Source of the DNA: a bacterium
GTDB lineage: Bacteria; Zixibacteria; MSB-5A5; GN15; FEB-12
Direction of reading: 5' to 3'
NCBI GenBank assembly: GCA_030629485.1
Contig: DAOVOW010000039.1
Span: forward strand, 1-10,386
DNA length: 10,386 nt
The stretch's first letter is position 1. Each line of letters starts with the position of its first letter. This document shows positions 5,539 through 10,386 of this stretch, piece by piece. The notes under the pieces are model-generated. The model made no database searches, was not told the DNA's origin, and was given only the letters and a program-made list of their open reading frames with translations. Made by a program: the position numbers and the translations under genes.

Positions 5539-6580
5539 ACTGATTCTGAAAAATGTCAGTAAGAGTTTTGGCGCCACCAAAGTGCTTGAAAATGTTTCAC
5601 TGAGCCTGGCCGACGGCGAATTGTTGGTGCTGCTGGGGCCGTCCGGGTGCGGCAAGACGACCATTCTCCGTTTGATTGCCGGGTTGGAGACAATGGACCG
5701 GGGACAGATATTCCTGGGTGAGATGCGCATCGACCAAATGCGCCCTAGGGATCGACAAGTCGCTATGGTCTTCCAGAACTACGCTCTATACCCGCACCTG
5801 ACGGTAGAGAAGAACCTCGCCTTTCCACTCAAAGTGGCCGGCGTGGCCAGGGGTGAAATTCGCCGACGGGTCCGGGAGACGGCGCAGATGCTCGGGCTGG
5901 GGGATCGTATGCAGGAAAGACCAAGCGCCCTCTCCGGCGGCCAGCGCCAACGAGTGGCCCTGGGACGCGCTATTATCCGAGAGCCAAACATCTTTCTTCT
6001 TGATGAACCGCTGTCTAATCTCGACGCCGACCTGCGGGCCAGGATGCGTCGGGACATTGTCAGACTGCAAAAGGAACTGAACGTTACGACCGTCTACGTC
6101 ACTCACGATCAGATCGAAGCTCTAACCATGGCTGACCGGATAGCTATCCTGCATGAGGGTCGCCTGCTGCAAGTAGGTACACCGGAGCAACTATACCGTA
6201 ATCCGGACTGCCTGAAGGTCGCAGAGTTTATTGGCCAACCGCGATTGAACGTGATCAGTTGTGAGAACATCAAGACAGCCGGTGATATGTTCGCATGCGA
6301 GCACTCCATTAGCGCGGAGCTTCAGGACTCCGGCCCGGTAATCGTGGGGATCAGACCGGAAGCGATCCATCTGAACGAATCCGAAGGCCTCCGGGGAGAG
6401 GTAATCGGCTGTGAGTACCTGGGAAACTACTACGTCGTAACCCTGGGTTGGCAAGATCGCCGCCTGACGGTCTCCGGCTGTAAAAGCCAGCTACCGATCG
6501 GCCAAACCCTGGGCTTCTCAATAGCGGCGGAGGATATTCTGCTCTTTTCAGCAGCAACCGGCAGGCGCATCAGACCGTAA
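5531..6580 (+). CDS. ABC transporter ATP-binding protein, MalK/UgpC-like with C-terminal TOBE domain
   Basis: ATPase subunit that would power an inner-membrane importer. The product is 349 residues. Walker A GPSGCGKTT is at 36-44, the Q-loop glutamine at 82 in VFQNYALYPH, signature LSGGQ at 134-138, Walker B IFLLDE at 154-159, D-loop SNLD at 162-165 and switch histidine at 192. Residues about 230-345 include GIRPEAIHL and a TOBE-type substrate or regulatory domain, as in sugar, glycerol-phosphate, polyamine and Fe importers of the CUT1/MOI class. The substrate cannot be told. The start ATGCCTGA overlaps the recF stop by 8 bases and has no close Shine-Dalgarno; a GGAGGG lies 23 bases upstream. 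Translation is therefore probably coupled to recF. No permease or binding protein gene is adjacent, so it is an orphan or a shared ATPase. Confidence 0.92.
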   Translation: MPELILKNVSKSFGATKVLENVSLSLADGELLVLLGPSGCGKTTILRLIAGLETMDRGQIFLGEMRIDQMRPRDRQVAMVFQNYALYPHLTVEKNLAFPLKVAGVARGEIRRRVRETAQMLGLGDRMQERPSALSGGQRQRVALGRAIIREPNIFLLDEPLSNLDADLRARMRRDIVRLQKELNVTTVYVTHDQIEALTMADRIAILHEGRLLQVGTPEQLYRNPDCLKVAEFIGQPRLNVISCENIKTAGDMFACEHSISAELQDSGPVIVGIRPEAIHLNESEGLRGEVIGCEYLGNYYVVTLGWQDRRLTVSGCKSQLPIGQTLGFSIAAEDILLFSAATGRRIRP

Positions 6581-6801
6581 TATCCTGTTTTGGGCGATCT
6601 TGATGGGGCGATCAATCACACCGGGGTCATGGTTCAAATTCCCAGACTCGCAGAATCTACTGCGTGAGCGTTTTGGGATCGGAGATATCACGAATGGTGA
6701 GCGCTTCGTCGCTGGGTTGTTGAGTTGCGAGCTAATTGATTGCCCTGGTAGTTGTTAGTGTGGGGGCGCATAATCCTGCCGGTCTCTTCCACTGATGTTG
6801 C

Positions 6802-6839
6802 CTACGGCTGTGGACAACCCGAGTGGATCATAGCCGTAG
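6802..6839 (+). terminator. Candidate terminator of the dnaN-recF-ABC unit
   Basis: CTACGGCT (6802-6809) and AGCCGTAG (6832-6839) match perfectly. The stem extends inward through G-U, U-A, G-C and G-U pairs to twelve pairs with a 14-base loop. TTTCTC follows directly. The T-tract is short and the hairpin is 221 bases after the stop, so a terminator is plausible rather than certain. Confidence 0.38.
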
Positions 6840-6944
6840 TTTCTCATTCGTCTTAGTTCAGCCTGCTGCCGCTTTCGGACAATCCGGCCGCCACTTTATG
6901 GACACCACGGGTCGGCAACATTTCCCCAAGAGGTGCAAAAAACC

Positions 6945-6975
6945 CCTTGACTTCAAGGCAAAACGGCTTTAACTT
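6945..6975 (+). promoter_or_regulatory. Candidate promoter with an operator-like dyad over the -35 box
   Basis: TTGACT (6947-6952, five of six to consensus) is followed after exactly 17 bases by TAACTT (6970-6975, three of six). The -35 lies inside the dyad CCTTGACTTCAAGG (6945-6958), a perfect 6-base inverted repeat with two central bases. An A-run precedes it at 6937-6942. It would drive the secreted protein about 310 bases downstream. Confidence 0.35.
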
Positions 6976-7133
6976 AGGATAGAATATCAGGATACGAGTC
7001 TCTAAAGTTGCCCGGCGATCGGTAAACGACGCAGGGGTGTTCATTGGATGTGCACCGACGTCAGGCGGCCAAACCTGAGGAATTGCATATTGAGATATTC
7101 GTGCTGTAAGAACCCACCAACTTAATCAAATCG

Positions 7134-7154
7134 AAGGAGAGACGTATGAGGTAA
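7134..7154 (+). other. Two-codon mini-ORF with strong Shine-Dalgarno in the leader
   Basis: AAGGAGAG (7134-7141) stands four bases before ATG AGG TAA (7146-7154). The Shine-Dalgarno is better than that of the large gene 139 bases downstream. It could be a ribosome-stalling or leader mini-ORF, or the remains of a degraded gene start. Nothing downstream in another frame extends beyond a few residues. Confidence 0.3.
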
Positions 7155-7280
7155 TCCTATTCCGGTCGATGCTTGCTGACGTCGAGCGGGAACTGTTCTG
7201 AAGAGTAACAGAATCACTTATCAGCAGATACCACGTTACGAGTAACTAGCACTAATCACAAACTTACTGCACTACTGCAG

Positions 7281-7285
7281 AGAGG
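7281..7285 (+). promoter_or_regulatory. Ribosome binding site of the secreted protein gene
   Basis: AGAGG, within AGAGAGG (7279-7285), lies seven bases before the ATG at 7293, which begins a clear signal peptide. Confidence 0.55.
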
Positions 7286-7292
7286 TTATTAC

Positions 7293-10200
7293 ATGCTAAA
7301 ACTTTCAACAATGTTCAAGGTCCTGGCTGTGTCCGCCTTGGTGATGGGTTTCGGCTTGGTGGTTATCGGTAGCGATACCCCGGTGCCGATCCAGCCCCTC
7401 CCCGAAGGTGACGGCGCAAACTGGGACCTGAAAGAACAACTGGCCCCGGTGCATCAGGATCCTGAAGAAGATGTGATCCCGGACCAGTCACTCATCGACC
7501 AAAAAGAAGCTGAGCGGCTGGCGGAAGCCACACAGCACAGGTTCGAACTGAACTTGCGCTCGACTCCGTTTCAGGCCGAGGGCATTCAGTACATGCACCC
7601 CATGACTGAGTTGTTCTTCGAAGGCTTCAACACCGAAGTCCCGCCTACTGGCTGGACTACGATCGTAAACAACGCCTTCACGTGGGAGTATACTGATTAC
7701 AGTCCTTATGAAGGTACCGGTAACGCCACCTGCTTATACGATGAGGACTACACTGGCCCTCAGGACGAGTGGCTTATCAGCCCGACCATCGATCTGAGCA
7801 CCGGTGGTCCCTGGGTTCTGGACTTCGCGTGGGCGATGAGTTACTACTGGGGTGTCGATCCCTACGACAACTACGATATATTTATCATGGTCAGCGACGA
7901 CGACGGCGCTAACTGGACCCAGGCATGGACTGAGCCTACCGATGTCTTCACCTCTTGGGAATGGTACACCGGTCAGATCAGTCTGGGTAATTCGTCCACG
8001 TTCAAATTCGCGCTGGTGTACCAGGGTTATGATGGTGCGCAGGGGTCGTTCGATGCTATGTCCATCAACGACGCCGCTCCGCCGGTAGGTCGTTGCTGTT
8101 ATGGCCCGGACTTCCTTGACTGCGCCGACAACACAGAGGCTGAGTGTGATGCGCTCAGTGGTCATTGGGATGAATTCCTGAACTGCACCGACCATCCGTG
8201 CCCGTCTGTTCCGCCGAATGATGACCCCGAAAACGCTATTGAGATCTTCCCGCCGGAAACTGTTACCGGTTCCACCGCTGCGGCCACTATCGATTGCCCC
8301 GGCGTGCTGGACTGGAACGCTGTCTGGTATGTGTTCGAAGCTCCCCATGCTGAGAACGACGTTTATCTCAACTACTGTGGCACCCCCGGTGACATTTACA
8401 CCGTCGGTATCGTCCTTTATGAAGCGGTTCTGCCTCTGGACTGTAATGCCTACATCATTGCCAACTCCTATGCTTTCAATGACTGTGGCGACGGCCACAC
8501 CAATCCAGACATGAGCTGGGATCGTCTCCCCGGCCCGGCTACCTATCTGTTGCCGGTCCTGGCTGACGACGGCCCCCTCAAGGTTGGTATGGACTTCTCA
8601 TTCGACATCACGCTCGAGGAGAGCCCCCCGCTGCCTCCGGGCGGCTCCTGTGCTGATCCGTTCCTGTTGAGTCTCGGTTCCGGCGACCTGCCGTATACCG
8701 AGGCGGGTCTGACCACCTGTGGTATGGGTGATCTCTATAACAACACCTGCCTGGGTTACTATGATGGCGGTGAAGACTTCATCATGGAACTGACCCTGAC
8801 CGAGGATCTGCTTCTGAACATCACACTTGATCCGGACGTCAACTACACCGGCATTTCTATCGATGATGAGTGTCCGGATACTGATGAATCTTGTATCGCC
8901 ACGAGTACCATGGGTTACAGCGGCGGTCCGCACACCATGCTGAATGTGGATTTGGCGGCCGGCACTTATTGGATTATGGTCGACACCTGGCCGTCGCCTG
9001 ACTGCATCCCGTCCTTCGATCTGATTATCGAAGAGGGTGAGGAGTTTGGCGCGGGCAACGACTGTAGTGATCCGTTTGTGGTCAAGCTGCCGGATGATAT
9101 GGTCGAAGGCCCCGATAACGACGAGTTCATCAACGTCAACACCACCTGTGGTCGTATCGATGACTACGACCAGACCTGTCTGGGTTCGTACGACGGCGGC
9201 GAAGACATGATCTACATGCTCGACGTCGGTGAGGAGATCACGGTCAACTTCGTATTGAGTTCGTCTTCTACGTGGAAGGGTATGTCGATCGACGATGAAT
9301 GCCCGGATATCGATGAAACTTGTATGTACAAGGCCACCGCTTCCAGCGGCGATCTCTCCATAATGAACGTGACCCTGACGGCGGGTTACTACTGGATCAT
9401 GGTTGACACCTGGCCGTCACCTGACTGCATTCCGGAGTTCACCCTGACTATCTCACCATTTGGCGGTGAGGAAGAGGGTGACAGTTGGGAGAACTGTATT
9501 GAAATCAGTGGTGATGTAGTAGACCTGGCGTACACTACGAACGGCTACACCCCGGATGGTCCTGGTGACTGTATGTCCAGTCCGAACATCTGGTACTGCT
9601 ACACCGCGACCGAATCCGGTCTCGCTGTGGTTAGCCTGTGTGGCTCCAGCTACGACACCAAGCTGGCCGTCTATGACGGCGTTGATCCGTACACCGACGT
9701 GATGATGGGCTGTAACGACGACGCTTGCGGTTTGCAGTCTGAACTGACTGATCTGCCGTTCGTATCCGGCAACACCTATCTTGTCGAAGTGGGTGGCTAC
9801 AGCAGCAGCACCGGTGACGGTATCCTGAATATCGACGTCGTCTATTGTCCTCCCCCCGAGAACGATAACTGTGAGGACGTGACGCCGGTTACTCTGATTC
9901 ACGGTGCTGTCGAGACGTTTACCGGCGACAACACCTGCGCTACCCACCAGTGCGGGTTCTTCGGCGGCGGTCACACCTGGCATGCCATCACCCTGCCGAC
10001 GCAGATGGATGTCACTCTTGACTACTGCACCAACTCGCCGGCCTGGGGCAACGCCTGGTTGAACCTGGCTATTGGCTGCCCGTGTACCGACTTCACGTTT
10101 GCGGCTTCCTATAACTTCAGCGACTGCGGTGACGGTAACGTGACCATGACCTGGGCAGAACTTCCCGCCGGTACCTACTACTACCCGGTGCTGAAAGATC

Positions 10201-10386
10201 CGGGTAACGACGCGGTTGGTCCGTATACACTGCACGTGGTTGGTTACGCTCCTTCGCTGCTGACGATCGCTCCGGCGGCGATCGACTTCGGCACCCAGCC
10301 AGCCGGCTCCATGGGCAGCACTGAGTTGACCCTCGGCGCCGACGGTCCTGGCGATATCAACTTCTCGATCGGTTACCTGTACAACC
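7293..10386 (+). CDS. Large secreted multidomain protein with choice-of-anchor J and repeated Cys-rich domains, 3' partial
   Basis: The frame is open from 7293 to the window end, 1031 codons without a stop. Residues 1-27 form a signal peptide (Lys3, Lys9, hydrophobic 10-25), so the protein is exported. Residues 28-107 are a polar, Gln/Glu-rich linker. Residues 108-262 resemble the choice-of-anchor J/cleaved adhesin fold (FFEGFNTEVPPTGW, WLISPTIDLS). Residues 266-306 are a Cys-rich linker (RCCYG to CTDHPCP) of a kind seen in planctomycete and FCB secreted proteins. Next come a domain at 305-448, twin six-cysteine domains at 450-589 and 590-729, a prepeptidase-C-like domain at 730-849 (CGSSYDTKLAVYDG, GNTYLVEVGG), a second copy of the 305-448 type at 856-988, and the start of a choice-of-anchor D/ASH-like Ig domain from 990. 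No catalytic motif is seen. A surface, adhesive or scaffold role is inference. The missing C-terminus may hold a sorting signal. Confidence 0.88.
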   Translation, partial: MLKLSTMFKVLAVSALVMGFGLVVIGSDTPVPIQPLPEGDGANWDLKEQLAPVHQDPEEDVIPDQSLIDQKEAERLAEATQHRFELNLRSTPFQAEGIQYMHPMTELFFEGFNTEVPPTGWTTIVNNAFTWEYTDYSPYEGTGNATCLYDEDYTGPQDEWLISPTIDLSTGGPWVLDFAWAMSYYWGVDPYDNYDIFIMVSDDDGANWTQAWTEPTDVFTSWEWYTGQISLGNSSTFKFALVYQGYDGAQGSFDAMSINDAAPPVGRCCYGPDFLDCADNTEAECDALSGHWDEFLNCTDHPCPSVPPNDDPENAIEIFPPETVTGSTAAATIDCPGVLDWNAVWYVFEAPHAENDVYLNYCGTPGDIYTVGIVLYEAVLPLDCNAYIIANSYAFNDCGDGHTNPDMSWDRLPGPATYLLPVLADDGPLKVGMDFSFDITLEESPPLPPGGSCADPFLLSLGSGDLPYTEAGLTTCGMGDLYNNTCLGYYDGGEDFIMELTLTEDLLLNITLDPDVNYTGISIDDECPDTDESCIATSTMGYSGGPHTMLNVDLAAGTYWIMVDTWPSPDCIPSFDLIIEEGEEFGAGNDCSDPFVVKLPDDMVEGPDNDEFINVNTTCGRIDDYDQTCLGSYDGGEDMIYMLDVGEEITVNFVLSSSSTWKGMSIDDECPDIDETCMYKATASSGDLSIMNVTLTAGYYWIMVDTWPSPDCIPEFTLTISPFGGEEEGDSWENCIEISGDVVDLAYTTNGYTPDGPGDCMSSPNIWYCYTATESGLAVVSLCGSSYDTKLAVYDGVDPYTDVMMGCNDDACGLQSELTDLPFVSGNTYLVEVGGYSSSTGDGILNIDVVYCPPPENDNCEDVTPVTLIHGAVETFTGDNTCATHQCGFFGGGHTWHAITLPTQMDVTLDYCTNSPAWGNAWLNLAIGCPCTDFTFAASYNFSDCGDGNVTMTWAELPAGTYYYPVLKDPGNDAVGPYTLHVVGYAPSLLTIAPAAIDFGTQPAGSMGSTELTLGADGPGDINFSIGYLYN
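8220..8636 (+). repeat. First copy of a duplicated domain (type A) within the secreted protein
   Basis: This segment (residues about 310-448) starts NDDPENA and contains VYLNYCGTP, then ANSYAFNDCGDG, MSWDRLP and TYLLPVLAD. The segment encoded at about 9858-10256 shows the same order: ENDNCED, VTLDYCTNSP, AASYNFSDCGDG, MTWAELP, TYYYPVLKD. The two are diverged copies separated by three other domains. Confidence 0.6.
8640..9479 (+). repeat. Tandem duplication of a six-cysteine domain (type B) in the secreted protein
   Basis: Two adjacent units of about 140 residues, 8640-9059 and 9060-9479, share CxDPF, TTCG, TCLGxYDGGED, SIDDECPD, a DESC/DETC motif, YWIMVDTWPSPDCIP. All six cysteines are conserved. 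DNA is also similar: GACACCTGGCCGTC occurs at 8982 and 9405, offset 423 bases. Other shared blocks are offset 429 bases, so small in-frame indels have occurred since duplication. Confidence 0.85.
9858..10256 (+). repeat. Second copy of the duplicated type A domain
   Basis: Residues about 856-988, related to the copy encoded at 8220-8636 by the ordered motifs DYCTNSP, SYNFSDCGDG, MTWAELP and TYYYPVLKD. It contains more cysteines near its start (CATHQCGF) than the first copy. Confidence 0.6.

Larger units (their letters stand above)
6581..7292. other. Non-coding region between ABC ATPase and secreted protein
   Basis: No gene of normal size is supported in these 712 bases on either strand. The parts that can be described are a hairpin at 6802-6839, a promoter-like stretch with a dyad at 6945-6975, a two-codon ORF with a strong Shine-Dalgarno at 7134-7154, and small inverted repeats TCAGG/CCTGA (7061-7078) and GTTAC-GA-GTAAC (7235-7246). 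Most of the rest shows nothing I can interpret. A long leader of about 300 bases before the secreted protein is likely if the promoter is real. Confidence 0.5.

Noticed and set aside
6631..6643. GGTTCAAATTCCC resembling a tRNA T-loop
   Set aside because: The flanking bases do not form a T-stem, and no D-arm, anticodon arm or acceptor stem can be drawn around it.
6853..7044. Bottom-strand 63-codon open frame in the non-coding region
   Set aside because: No Shine-Dalgarno before its ATG, no recognisable family, and it covers the candidate promoter and dyad. It could be real, but nothing supports it.
7734..8498. Long open frame on the bottom strand (254 codons), Val/Thr/Arg-rich
   Set aside because: It lies wholly inside the secreted protein gene, has no family motif or ribosome binding site, and its composition is what the complement of Asp/Thr/Gly-rich codons produces.
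9453..10235. Long open frame on the bottom strand (260 codons)
   Set aside because: Antisense shadow of the same secreted protein frame, which is continuous, carries a signal peptide and shows duplicated domains.
1..10386. CRISPR array, insertion sequence, rRNA or transposase genes
   Set aside because: I found no regularly spaced identical repeats, terminal inverted repeats, transposase motifs or rRNA-like stretches. The repeats present are coding domain duplications or short dyads.

Overview
The window reads as a stretch of bacterial chromosome around the replication-initiation locus. On the + strand it carries mrp (apbC-type P-loop ATPase), a DnaA-box region, dnaA, an AT-rich dnaA-dnaN spacer, dnaN, recF and an ABC-transporter ATPase. 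After a 712-base non-coding stretch comes a very large secreted multidomain protein that runs off the right edge. All supported genes are on the + strand. The organism cannot be named from this alone. An mrp gene beside dnaA, plus a secreted protein with choice-of-anchor and Cys-rich modules, suggests an uncultured Gram-negative of the FCB/Zixibacteria or Planctomycetes kind (inference, low certainty).

Region by region. 1-195: probable 3' end of an upstream gene and the mrp ribosome binding site. 196-1260: mrp. 1261-1669: non-coding, with four DnaA-box-like 9-mers including one perfect box, and two hairpins. 1670-3034: dnaA. 3035-3304: non-coding; five GTGGAAA/GGGGATAA-type motifs in one orientation at 19-28 base spacing, followed by an AT-rich stretch, so the best candidate for the origin core. 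3305-4386: dnaN, broken by what looks like a deletion of about 31 bases. 4441-5538: recF. 5531-6580: ABC ATPase overlapping recF by 8 bases. 6581-7292: non-coding, with a possible terminator, a possible promoter carrying a dyad, and a two-codon ORF with a strong Shine-Dalgarno. 7293-10386: secreted modular protein, at least 1031 residues with no stop.

How the genes fit together. DnaA would open the origin lying on either side of its own gene and probably autoregulates through the box just before its start. DnaN (sliding clamp) and RecF (gap repair loader) act at the fork. The ABC ATPase is an orphan here, translationally coupled to recF. The secreted protein is a separate transcription unit. 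The two points most worth attention are the disrupted but essential dnaN, and the uncharacterised secreted protein built from duplicated six-cysteine domains.
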